Assembly: GCA_963713805.1 (NCBI GenBank)
Contig: CAVQNF010000007.1
Span: 1 to 64,000 of the forward strand
DNA: 64,000 bases
Direction of reading: 5' to 3'
Origin: GAS188 sp963713805
GTDB lineage: Bacteria > Pseudomonadota > Alphaproteobacteria > Rhizobiales > Beijerinckiaceae
The notes under the pieces were generated by a model. It was not told the DNA's origin, searched no databases, and was given only the letters and a program-made list of their open reading frames with translations. The position numbers and the translations under genes are program-made. Shown piece after piece: positions 34,351 through 42,513 of the stretch. Positions within the stretch are counted from its first letter, which is position 1; every line of letters starts with the position of its first letter.

Positions 34351-34537
34351 CGCAGCTCTTCCCGCAGGCGGAACCTGCGATCGATACAAGCGTGCTTTCA
34401 CCTGTGCATCTCCCATCTCCCTTTCGGGCCGTCAGTCGTCGGTTGCGGTAGCTCGACCTTCATGCGAACGCAAGGCTTCATGCGCAATGGACCGATTGGC
34501 GGATAGGCGCCGAGCGGCCTGCGAGGCTTGTATCAGA

Positions 34538-35071
34538 ATGTGGCCATTTGTGAGACGCGATCGTCTGGCGCCGTCGAACGCCTCCACGATTCGATCGCGG
34601 CGCTGGCGCGTCGTCCCGACCTCTTCACCCGATACGGCGTCTCGGACACCTTCGAAGGGCGCTTCGAGCTGCTCGCGCTCCATCTCGCCCTGGTGTTGCG
34701 GCGCCTTGCGGCGCTTCCCGGAACCAGCCGGCGACGTGGCTCAGGATCTCACCGATTTCGCCTTTCGACGGCTCGATCAGGGCCTGCGCGAGATCGGGGT
34801 GGGCGATGTCGGGTTCCCAAGCGAATGAAAGGATTGGCGAGGGCCTTTTACGGGCGCGCGAATGTCTATCATGCGGCCTTTGCCAGCGCGGATCACGCGC
34901 TTCTGACGGACGCCTTGCGGCGAAATGTTTTCGCTGGAGGGTCCGGGGATGCCGACGGCCTTGCGACCCGGGCTGAAGAGATCGAGCGACGCCTCGCGCG
35001 CGTCGATCTGGACGCCATGTTCTCGGCGGGCTCTCGACAAGCTCATGTCCGGACGGAGCGCAGCCCGTTGA
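34538..35071 (+). CDS. Ubiquinol-cytochrome c chaperone family protein
   Basis: Related to mitochondrial Cbp3, which assists assembly of the cytochrome bc1 complex. The ATG at 34538 encodes MWPFVRRDR; after a frame change the family core is readable: LHDSIAALARRPDLFTRYGVSDTFEGRFELLALHLALVLRRL, then (other frame) VAQDLTDFAFRRLDQGLREIGVGD and MKGLARAFYGRANVYHAAF. It ends ALDKLMSGRSAAR at the TGA at 35069-35071. About 178 residues in total, as in the family. At least three frame changes are needed. It sits between bamE and the DUF177 gene in a conserved block leading to plsX-fabH. Confidence 0.82.
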
Positions 35072-35180
35072 CGGTGATGCGTGAAGCCTCAAGGGACGGT
35101 GCGTGCTGTCGGATGCCGCTTTTCGAAGCCTGCAGAAAAACCTATCTCCGTCCAGGGCCGGGGAAGATGGGTGAGCTTGG

Positions 35181-35722
35181 ATGAAACGCGAGATGCTTGC
35201 CCCTGAGGCGCGAAATAGCGGTGTCCGAGCTTCCTCGCGGGGGGATCGAAATCGAGATCGAGGCGAACGCCCGGGAGCGGGCCGACATCGCCCGCCGGTT
35301 CGATCTTCTCGGCGTGGAGGCTCTTGCGGGCATCTATCATGTGGACCCGATCGCACGGGGCGTGCGGGTGACGGGGGAGGTGGTGGCTCGCATTCGCCAA
35401 ACCTGCGTGGTGAGCCTCGATGCCTTCGAATCGGCCGTTGCGCGAGCCGGTCCTTCTCACTTTTGGGACCGACGCCGACGCAGGCCGGATCGGCGCGGGC
35501 CAGGTCGAGATTTCCCCCGAGGAGGAAGATCCGCCCGAGCCGCTCCTCGACGGGAAAATCGACCTCGGCGCCGTGACCCTCGAATATCTCGCGCTCGGGC
35601 TCGATCCTTATCCGCGCAAGCCTGGAGCGAAGTTCGAGCATGAGAACAGCGAGGCAGAACGGCCGGCCTCGCCTTTCGCGGCACTTGCCCGATATCCCGA
35701 AAGGTCTCCCCCGAAGAAGTGA
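35181..35722 (+). CDS. DUF177 (YceD family) protein
   Basis: Members of this family lie next to rpmF-plsX or plsX-fabH in many bacteria and are linked to 23S rRNA metabolism in some; the function in this group is not established. The start is probably the ATG at 35181 (MKREMLAP) with an early frame change into REIAVSELPRGGIEIEIEAN. The typical segment RVTGEVVARIRQTCVVSLDAFES follows; the TC before the middle strand is a family mark. After a second frame change come LLTFGTDADAG, EDPPEPLLDGKIDLGAVTLEYLALGLDPYPRKPGA and FAALARYPE, ending at 35722. The tail LGLDPYPRKPGA is diagnostic. About 180 residues. Confidence 0.85.
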
Positions 35723-36063
35723 GGCCGGGAAGCCCCCGGCATTACGTTGTCTCCTCGGTGACAAAGGCTGGCGCATTCGCGTTGGATCGATATCCCGGCC
35801 CTGATCGCGGGGCGGCCGTTCGGCAGCTTGCGTTGTTTCGCGAACGATCAAATCGCAGAAGCTGCGGCGCTTCACAGGGTTCTCGACGACCCGCAACCGG
35901 GTAAAGCCGATTGCCGTGCCGTCAGGGCCTCCTTGTTCGGTTTTCGATCGTCTCGTTCCGAGCGATCCCGTACCCGCCATTGCGCGCCGGACGCAAAGCG
36001 CTATTGTCGCGCCGCGCCGCGAAGGCGGTGCCAAGCTCGAAGCGAGGGCCAATCACGAAAGCC
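35723..36063. other. Intergenic region upstream of plsX
   Basis: 341 bp with no recognised gene. It presumably carries a promoter for plsX-fabH-ihfA. No strong hairpin or repeat is visible. Confidence 0.4.
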
Positions 36064-37157
36064 ATGCCCCAGACCGTTCGCATCGCGCTCGACCTGATGG
36101 GGGGCGACCATGGTCCGGAACCGCTGGTGCCCGGCGCCTCGATCGCGCGCGAGCGGCGCCCCGACATCCGCTATATGCTCTACGGGCGCGAGAGCGAGGT
36201 GATGCCGCTTCTCGACCGCTATCCGAGCGTCAGGGATTTCTCCACCTTCCACCACACCGATGTCGCCGTGAAGATGGACGACAAGCCGAGTCAGGCCTTG
36301 CGGGCCGGCCGGTGGAAATCTTCGATGTGGCTCGCCATCGAGGCGGTGAAGAAAAAGAGGCCGATGTCGCCGTCTCGGCCGGGAACACCGGCGCGCTCAT
36401 GGCCATGGCGACCTTTTGCCTTCGCCCCATGGCCGGTGTCGATCGCCCGGCGCTCGCGGTCATCTGGCCCAATGCGCGTGGCGAGAGCATCGTGCTCGAT
36501 GTCGGCGCGAATATCGGTGCCGACGCCAAGCATCTGACCGACCTTGCCGTGATGGGCGCCGCCATGGCGCGCGTGGTGTTCGACGTCGACAAGCCCCTTG
36601 TCGGTCTCCTCAACGTGGGCGTCGAGGAAATCAAGGGTTTGGAGCCGATCCGCAAGGCAGGGCGCATGTTGCGCGAGGCCAATCTCGCCGATCTCGATTA
36701 CGTCGGCTTCGTCGAAGGGGATGATGTCGGCCTCGGCTCCGTCGATGTGGTGGTCACGGAAGGCTTCACCGGAAACGTCGCGCTGAAGACGGCCGAAGGA
36801 ACGGCGCGGCAGGTCGCGTCCTATATGCGCAACGCCATGAGCCGCACCTTGATGGCCCGCATCGGCTATGTTTTCGCGCGCCACGCCATTGGCGCGCTGC
36901 GCGACAAGATGGATCCGAGAAAGGTCAACGGCAGCGTCTTCCTCGGCCTCAACGGCGTCGTCATCAAGAGCCACGGACGCACCAATGAGCTCGGTTTCGC
37001 GAGCGCCATCGAGCTCGCCTACGATATCGCCCGCTACAATCTCGTCGACGTCATTCAGGCGAGCTTGAGCTCGCCCGAGCTCCTCGCCGCGCGCGCGGCT
37101 TCCGAGGTCGTCACCCCCCGTTCCGTCAAAACTCCCGCCGAGGACAAGACCGCGTGA
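36064..37157 (+). CDS. plsX: Phosphate acyltransferase PlsX
   Basis: Converts acyl-ACP to acyl-phosphate, the acyl donor for phospholipid synthesis. The ATG at 36064 (MPQTVRIALDLMGGDHGPE) has the family opening with the phosphate-binding LMGGDHG. A break near 36360 fits one missing G in aagAAAAAGaggcc, after which the text resumes DVAVSAGNTGALMAMATF. Further on come VLDVGANIGADAKHL, GLLNVGVEEIKG, GFVEGDDVGLGSVDVVVTEGFTGNVALKTAEG and GVVIKSHGRTNELGF. It ends at 37157, overlapping the fabH start by four bases. This coupling of acyl-phosphate and fatty acid initiation genes is classical. Confidence 0.95.
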
Positions 37158-38131
37158 AGACAACGAGATCGGTGATCGTGGGCACCGGGGCCTCCCTGCC
37201 TCGCCGCGTCGTCACCAATGCCGAGCTGTCGAAGATCGTCGACACCTCGGACGACTGGATCGTCCAGCGTACGGGCATCAGGGAACGCCATATCGCGTCC
37301 GATGACGAGACGACGGCAACGCTCGGTCTTGCCGCGGCGAAGGCGGCGCTGGCGGATGCCAAGCTCGAGGCGCGGGACATCGACCTGATCCTGCTCGCGA
37401 CCTCGACTCCGGACCACACCTTTCCCGCGACGGCGACCGAAATCCAGGCCGCGCTCGGCATCACGCATGGTGCGGCTTTCGATCTTCAAGCCGTGTGCTC
37501 AGGATTCGTTTTCGCGCTCGCCACGGCCGACAAATTCCTCACATCCGGCTCTCACAAGCGCGCCCTGGTGATCGGCTCGGAGACCTTCTCGCGCATTCTC
37601 GACTGGACGGATCGGAGCACCTGCGTCCTCTTCGGCGACGGTGCCGGTGCCGTCGTCCTCGAGGCGCGCGAAAACCTCGGCGTCATGGCGGAGCGCGGCG
37701 TGATCACCACGCACCTGCGCTCGGACGGGCGTCACAAGGGGAAGCTTTATGTCGACGGCGGGCCGTCTTCGACGAAGACCGTGGGACATCTGCGCATGGA
37801 GGGCAAGGAGGTGTTCCGGCACGCGGTCGGCATGATCACCGACGTCATCAAGGACGCGTTCGCGGCGGCCGAGATCGAGGCCTCCGACATCGATTGGTTC
37901 GTGCCTCATCAGGCCAATCGCCGCATCATCGACGCGAGCGCCGACAAGCTGGGCATCTCTCGCGACAAGGTCGTCGTGACGGTGGAGAAGCATGGCAATA
38001 CATCGGCCGCCTCCATTCCGCTCGCGCTCGAGACGGCGGTTCGCGACGGCAGGATCAGGCCTGGGCAGCTCGTGCTCCTCGAGGCGATGGGGGGCGGCTT
38101 CACCTGGGGATCGGCGCTCATCCGGTGGTGA
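37154..38131 (+). CDS. fabH: Beta-ketoacyl-ACP synthase III
   Basis: Condenses acetyl-CoA with malonyl-ACP to start fatty acid synthesis. The GTG start at 37154 overlaps the plsX stop by 4 bp (GTGA), which indicates translational coupling and explains the choice of start. The uninterrupted 325-residue protein carries the catalytic triad: Cys115 in LQAVCSGFVFA, His in DWFVPHQANRRII and Asn in KHGNTSAASIPLAL. The start motif TSDDWIVQRTGIRERH and the end LVLLEAMGGGFTWGSALIRW are typical. ihfA and merR follow on the same strand, a standard Hyphomicrobiales arrangement. Confidence 0.97.
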   Translation: MKTTRSVIVGTGASLPRRVVTNAELSKIVDTSDDWIVQRTGIRERHIASDDETTATLGLAAAKAALADAKLEARDIDLILLATSTPDHTFPATATEIQAALGITHGAAFDLQAVCSGFVFALATADKFLTSGSHKRALVIGSETFSRILDWTDRSTCVLFGDGAGAVVLEARENLGVMAERGVITTHLRSDGRHKGKLYVDGGPSSTKTVGHLRMEGKEVFRHAVGMITDVIKDAFAAAEIEASDIDWFVPHQANRRIIDASADKLGISRDKVVVTVEKHGNTSAASIPLALETAVRDGRIRPGQLVLLEAMGGGFTWGSALIRW

Positions 38132-38326
38132 TCCCCTCCGCGCTCCGAGGTCCTCGCATAACCTTTCGTTCCGACTTCGAATTCGGTTGCGTGGACTCGG
38201 GCAAGATATCTAATATTATCATTCACGGGAGGCCGAAAATCTCGGTCGGCGCGCAGGCGGGTCGGGCGTGGGGCAGGCCATCAGCAGTCTGGTTGCGCGA
38301 CTTGGCGTGACGAATAAGGAGTGGCT

Positions 38327-38635
38327 ATGGGCGAGACCTGCACCAGGGCGGACCTCACTGAGGCCGTCTACCGGAAGCTTGGCCTGTCGCGGACCGAATG
38401 CGCTTCGATTGTCGAGTTCGTTCTGCAAGAGATGTCCGCTCGCATTGCCAAGGGCGAGAAGGTGAAGCTGTCGTCGTTCGGCTCGTTCCTGGTGCGCTCG
38501 AAGGGGCGGCGCATCGGGCGCAATCCGAAGACCGGCGTCGAGGTTCCGATCGAGCCGCGCCGCGTCCTCGTGTTCAAGCCGTCGAACATCCTCAGGGCGC
38601 GCATCAATCACAGGGTCGACGGCAAGGACGGTTGA
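38327..38635 (+). CDS. ihfA: Integration host factor subunit alpha
   Basis: DNA-bending nucleoid protein that acts as a heterodimer with IhfB. The ATG at 38327 sits behind ATAAGGAG, a near-perfect ribosome-binding site. The 102-residue frame is uninterrupted: TRADLTEAVYRKLGLSRTE, then GEKVKLSSFGSFLVRSKGRRIGRNPKTGVEVPI; the intercalating proline is in RNPKTG, and the end is VLVFKPSNILRARIN. The region just upstream (38190-38230) is unusually AT-rich (gatatctaatattatc), a plausible promoter location. Confidence 0.96.
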   Translation: MGETCTRADLTEAVYRKLGLSRTECASIVEFVLQEMSARIAKGEKVKLSSFGSFLVRSKGRRIGRNPKTGVEVPIEPRRVLVFKPSNILRARINHRVDGKDG

Positions 38636-38736
38636 TGCTGCCTCGCGGTCACGTCACCGCCATGCAATAACGACAGGCAAATGGCCGGGCGACACCACTG
38701 ATTCCATCTTGGCGGGGACGGCGGCTGGAGATCGGG

Positions 38737-39353
38737 ATGGACAAGGCAAGCGGCGCCTATCGCACCATCAGCGAAGTCGGCGATGAGCTCGACATCCCTC
38801 AGCATGTCCTGCGCTTCTGGGAGACGCGCTTTCCTCAAATCCGGCCGATGAAGCGCTCGGGTGGACGGCGTTACTACCGCCCGGCGGACGTGCTTTTGCT
38901 GAAGGGCATTCGCCGGCTTCTTTATGGCGAAGGTTACACGATCAAGGGCGTGCAGCGCATCCTTGCGACCCAAGGCGCGGGCGTCGTGCAGCGAGCGGGT
39001 GGCGCGTCGGGAGAGGAACTCGCCGGCATCGCCGACGTTGCGCCACTCGACGATCTTGACGAGGCCGCCGGGAGCTCTGGTCCAGCCTTGGAGGAGCCTT
39101 CCGAAGCGCAGGATGCGCCGCGGACGATGAGTGAGGAAACACCCCTCGACGAAGGCGCCGCGGCGGCGCCCGCGATCTATTTTCCGATCACGAGGTGGTC
39201 GCTCCCCAGCCTCGACGCAAGGTCTCGGCCCTGTCCGCGGATCAGCGACGTTTGCTGGAGGAGGCGCTCGAGGACCTCGGCGAATGCGCGCGGCTCCTCG
39301 CTCTCCTGCGCGAAGGGGAACAGGGGCAGCGCGCGGTGGGCGACGAGCCTTGA
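38737..39353 (+). CDS. MerR family transcriptional regulator
   Basis: The ATG at 38737 encodes a winged-helix MerR domain: YRTISEVGDELDIPQHVLRFWETRFPQI with the typical RFWE(T)RF segment, then RRYYRPADVLLLKGIRRLLYGEGYTIKGVQRIL. A long acidic/alanine linker follows. A break at about 39190 joins to SALSADQRRLLEEALEDLGECARLLALL in another frame, ending VGDEP at 39353, which restores the expected length of about 205 residues. This regulator lies directly after ihfA in most Hyphomicrobiales; its target genes are not known. No metal-binding cysteines are evident in the conserved part. Confidence 0.9.
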
Positions 39354-39535
39354 GAGAGCGCCCGAGGCCAAGCCGGCCTATCCCGTCACTTTTTCGGCGA
39401 TCGATCCGATGCGTCCCCTCGACGCGCGAGCTGAATCCGAGCGCTCGTCGGCGTTGATTTCATTGGCGCCGGCAGTGCGAATCGAGCACATTGCGTCGCG
39501 GTTCTTTGATTCGGACGCGGTTTTCGCGGGGCTCC

Positions 39536-40360
39536 ATGGGACTTATCTCCACCATCATCGTCGCCATACTCCAGGGGATCACCGAGCTCTTTCCGATTTC
39601 ATCGCTCGGGCATGCGGTGGTGCTTCCGCCTCTGATGCGGCTGCCGGACATGGACATCCGCTCGGAAGCCTTTCTGCCCTTGCTCGTCGTGCTTCACGTC
39701 GGCACGGCGATTGCGCTCATGCTCTATTTCTGGCGCGACTGGCTCGGCATCGCGAGCGCCTTCTTCGATCGCGATCCGCAAAGGCGTCGCGAACAGTTCC
39801 GCCTGCTCCTCCTGGTGATCGTCGGCACCATACCGGCCGTCATCGCCGGCTTTCTGCTCGAGCGTCACGTGCGCGAGATGTTCGGCTCGGCCTATCTCGC
39901 GGCCTTCTTCCTGGTGGTGAACGGGGTGCTGCTCTTCGCCGTCGAGCGGCTCAAGCAAGACGGGCGAAACCCCATCGGTGCGCTCACGTTGAAGGATGCG
40001 GCGATCATCGGCCTATGGCAGTGCCTCGCCTTGATTCCCGGGATCTCGCGCTCCGGCGCGACGATCGCGGGCGGGCTGCTCCTCGGACTGAACCACGAAG
40101 CTTCGGCGCGGTTTTCCTTTCTTCTCGCGACCCCGATCATTCTGGGAGCGGCCGTGCTCGAAGTGCCCAAGCTGATGCACTCGGGCGGCCATGTGACAGG
40201 TGTCGCCCTGATCGGCGGCGTGGTCGCGGGCGTGACGGCGTTCGCGGCGGTCGCGATGCTGATGCGCTGGATGAAGTCGCATGAATTCAAGGCGCTCGAT
40301 CCCTTCGCTTATTACTGCGTCGGGTTCGGTGCGCTGAGCCTCGTTCTCCTCGCGATATAG
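39536..40360 (+). CDS. uppP: Undecaprenyl-diphosphatase (BacA family)
   Basis: Dephosphorylates undecaprenyl diphosphate to recycle the lipid carrier of peptidoglycan and other polymers; it also confers bacitracin tolerance. The ATG at 39536 (MGLISTIIVAILQGITELFP) gives an uninterrupted 274-residue protein with 7-8 membrane helices. Signature motifs: QGITELFPISSLGHAVVLPPL (consensus GxTEFLPISSTGH, here with L and L substitutions) and LIPGISRSGATIAGGLLLGL (PGxSRSGxT). An in-frame start 15 codons upstream would add a basic peptide and is not needed. It lies between the merR gene and a convergent thioesterase. Confidence 0.95.
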   Translation: MGLISTIIVAILQGITELFPISSLGHAVVLPPLMRLPDMDIRSEAFLPLLVVLHVGTAIALMLYFWRDWLGIASAFFDRDPQRRREQFRLLLLVIVGTIPAVIAGFLLERHVREMFGSAYLAAFFLVVNGVLLFAVERLKQDGRNPIGALTLKDAAIIGLWQCLALIPGISRSGATIAGGLLLGLNHEASARFSFLLATPIILGAAVLEVPKLMHSGGHVTGVALIGGVVAGVTAFAAVAMLMRWMKSHEFKALDPFAYYCVGFGALSLVLLAI

Positions 40361-40368
40361 GGTGAGCT

Positions 40369-40767
40369 TCAGCGCGCGAGGGCGGCGAGCCCCGCGTGCT
40401 CGAGAAAGGCGCGAAGGTCGATCACGGCGCGGTCATGCGTGCCGATCATCAGCACAGAGTCCCGCCACACGACCTCGACCTCGAAGCCGAGCTTGCGCCT
40501 GTTGACCTGAACGAGCCGTGCCTGCGCCTCGACGACGGCGCCGGCGGGAGCCGGCCCGATATGGCGGATGTTGACACCGATCCCGACCGAGGCCTCGCCG
40601 CTGTCGTAGTAGGGGGCGATGCAGCGCTCCGCCGCCGTCTCGATGAAGCCGACCAGGGCAGCCGTGCCGAGCACGGTGACGTCAGCGTTTCCGAACGCCT
40701 CCGCCGAGTGCGAGGCATCCGTCGTGATCGAAAAGGAATAGACGAGGCCTGGCTCGACGGGTTTCAT
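40369..40767 (-). CDS. Hotdog-fold thioesterase family protein
   Basis: A 132-residue (or 144, if the ATG at 40803 is used) single hotdog-domain protein. It reads VLGTAALVGFIETAAERCIAPYY, the helix that carries catalytic Glu/Thr in the fluoroacetyl-CoA thioesterase-like group, then ASVGIGVNIRHIGPAPAGAVVEAQARLVQVNRRKLGFEVEV, with the conserved histidine in NIRHIGPAP. Such proteins hydrolyse acyl-CoA thioesters; the substrate here is unknown. The frame is uninterrupted. Its stop is 8 bp from the uppP stop on the opposite strand. Confidence 0.75.
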   Translation of the reverse strand: MKPVEPGLVYSFSITTDASHSAEAFGNADVTVLGTAALVGFIETAAERCIAPYYDSGEASVGIGVNIRHIGPAPAGAVVEAQARLVQVNRRKLGFEVEVVWRDSVLMIGTHDRAVIDLRAFLEHAGLAALAR

Positions 40768-40924
40768 GAGACGCAACACAAGGTCATGTGGCGGACGAGA
40801 CAAAACATTGCCGCTTGCCCGCGCGGCGTCAATGCCCAGGAGCGCCTAAGTCGAGCCGAAGTCGAGCCGAAGTTGCGCTGAAGTTGCGCCGAAGCCGAGA
40901 GCCGAGCCGAGCGCTTTTCGCCGC

Positions 40925-41656
40925 TCACTTCAGGTTGCGGTCCCAAAGAGCGATGATCTTGGCCCAGCTCGCCTCGGCGGCATGCGTTTCATACACATCC
41001 CGCTCCGGAAACTGGAAGCCGTGGCGGCTGCCCGGATAAACATCGAGCCCGTAGCGGGTGCCGGCCTTGTCCAGTGCCTGGCGCAGAGTTGGAATGACGC
41101 TATCGGGCACGTGTTCGTCGGTTTCCGCGAAGGCGAAATAGATTTCGCCCTTGATGCGGTCGATCAGGAGGTGGGGCGAATCCTGCGCTTCGGTGACGAT
41201 GCCGACCCCGTAGAGCGAAGCGACCGCGGCAAACCGATTGGAGAAACGCGCCGCCGCCGTCGTCACATAGCGCCCACTCATGCAATAGCCGACGCACCCG
41301 ATCGGGCCGGGCTTCACCTTCTCTTGCGCGTCGAGGAAGCCGAGCCAGGCGGCCGTGTCCTCCGTCACGAGCGCGTTCGTGAGCGAATTCATAGCGGCGA
41401 ACATGGTCGGCCGCATGCCTTCCGCCCGACGCACGAAATCGAAGCGCAAGCTTCCGAGACGGTAGTACATGTCCGGGAGGAGGCAGAAATAGCCGTGCTT
41501 GGCGATGCGTCGCGCGAGGTTGCGCAGCTCTTCGCGGATGCCCGGCGCATCCATGTAGAGGATGATGCCAGGATAGGGGCCGGGCCCCTCGGGACAGACC
41601 GCAAAGCTCGGGATCACCCCGTTGCGGGATGTGACGTCGACGTGTCGCTCGATCAT
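40925..41656 (-). CDS. Dienelactone hydrolase family protein
   Basis: An alpha/beta hydrolase of 243 residues from the ATG at 41656. The nucleophile elbow is GYCMSGRYV, with cysteine as in dienelactone hydrolase rather than serine; the catalytic histidine is in GSRHGFQFPERDVY, and the aspartate is probably in FAETDEHVP. The N-terminal strand IILYMDAPGIREELRNLARRIA and FCLLPDMYYRLG match the family. It is uninterrupted. Members act on dienelactones or other small lactones and esters; the true substrate is unknown. An upstream ATG at 41689 would add 11 residues. Confidence 0.85.
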   Translation of the reverse strand: MIERHVDVTSRNGVIPSFAVCPEGPGPYPGIILYMDAPGIREELRNLARRIAKHGYFCLLPDMYYRLGSLRFDFVRRAEGMRPTMFAAMNSLTNALVTEDTAAWLGFLDAQEKVKPGPIGCVGYCMSGRYVTTAAARFSNRFAAVASLYGVGIVTEAQDSPHLLIDRIKGEIYFAFAETDEHVPDSVIPTLRQALDKAGTRYGLDVYPGSRHGFQFPERDVYETHAAEASWAKIIALWDRNLK

Positions 41657-41986
41657 TGCGCGCCTTTCATCTTGATTGCGCCTTGTCATCGGTGTCTCGC
41701 GCGCCGCCGGATTTGCAGCGGATGCGATTTTCGAAAATCGGCCGTTCCGGCCCGGTGGCGAGTGTGCCCGGTCGCTGTCTCACGCGCGCCGATTTCACGG
41801 GATGAAGATGGAATTTGAAGCTGCGCAAAGGTCCTCGGCAAACCCTCCGACGTGCGAAAACCTCGGCTCAGGGCGGGAACAGAAACGAAATCTCACCTTG
41901 CGATCATCCGGGTCACTTGTGGCCGCTCGCGACAGCGACCTTGCGCAAGGCGATTTGGGCGGGTTGCAAGGCCTTTGGTGTGGTGA
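41657..41986. other. Intergenic region upstream of the dienelactone hydrolase gene
   Basis: About 330 bp with no credible coding frame and no repeat seen. It separates the hydrolase gene from the 3' end of tRNA-Pro. Confidence 0.4.
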
Positions 41987-42064
41987 TGGTCGGAGCGAGA
42001 GGATTTGAACCTCCGACCCCTAGTCCCCCAGACTAGTGCGCTAACCGGGCTGCGCCACGCTCCG
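41987..42064 (-). tRNA. tRNA-Pro (anticodon GGG)
   Basis: Reading the minus strand, the acceptor stem is CGGAGCG paired with CGCTCCG, followed by A and an encoded CCA (41987-41989). The anticodon arm is CTAGT-CTGGGGG-ACTAG, which gives anticodon GGG. The D arm (GCGC-AGCCCGGTTA-GCGC) and the T arm with TTCAAAT are present. A tRNA-Pro after the ihfA-merR genes is usual in this group. The accessory island begins 65 bp beyond the tRNA's 5' end, not at its 3' end. Confidence 0.95.
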
Positions 42065-42128
42065 ACAATGCGCGTATATAGCTCCGCAGCCGAGGGGCGG
42101 CAAGCAGCGTGTCGCGAGTGTGTCATAA

Positions 42129-42159
42129 GCACACGAGTTGTCCGGGTTAGGTAGCACAC
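42129..42159. repeat. 31-bp direct repeat, left copy
   Basis: Identical over 31 bases to 44392-44422. It starts gcacacgagttgtccggg and ends ggtagcacac. Similarity continues after a 4-base difference (gggt is present here only) into tgtccggtt. The repeated TTGTCCGG core resembles the multiple transposase-binding sites found at insertion-sequence ends, but no transposase gene is present. Confidence 0.85.
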
Positions 42160-42256
42160 GGGTTGTCCGGTTTGTTGGGTAACACGTGATCTGTCCGGCG
42201 CGTGATTGACCTTCTGGAGGTTGGGATGTGCCGAACGGAGCGACGGTAGCGCGTAA

Positions 42257-42290
42257 GGCGGCTCGCTAGCGACATTAGGCACGAGCCGCC
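42257..42290. repeat. Inverted repeat (9-bp arms, 16-base loop)
   Basis: GGCGGCTCG at 42257-42265 pairs with CGAGCCGCC at 42282-42290. No T run follows. It lies inside the island's left flank and could be an operator, a structural remnant of a mobile element or chance in GC-rich DNA. Confidence 0.5.
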
Positions 42291-42513
42291 GCCAACCAGT
42301 TCAGGCCGCGCGACCCGCTTTCGCACGGCTTTCGCAGGCTTTCGCAGCGACCTACCTTGACATCGAACAAATAGAGAACATAAATTCTCTGGTCACTTTG
42401 AGGCGGCCCTCCTGCGCTTTGGAGACTCGGCGACACACAACTTGCAATTTACACGAAAAGAAAAGTTGACGTTCTAGACGTCAGGCGCTTTATGCTCGCT
42501 GCGGAGTGAATAG

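Larger units (their letters stand above)
42065..42513. other. Non-coding left flank of the restriction-modification island
   Basis: 449 bp without a recognisable gene. It holds the first copy of a 31-bp repeat (42129-42159), two more TGTCCGG motifs (42164-42170 and 42192-42198) and an inverted repeat (42257-42290). From about 42360 the composition becomes AT-richer (gaacaaatagagaacataaattc), and the sequence aagaaaagttgacg at about 42458 could be part of a promoter for the methyltransferase. Confidence 0.5.

Noticed and set aside
34625..36052. A 475-codon minus-strand frame
   Set aside because: Spans the antisense of the ubiquinol-cytochrome c chaperone and DUF177 genes; no recognisable domain.
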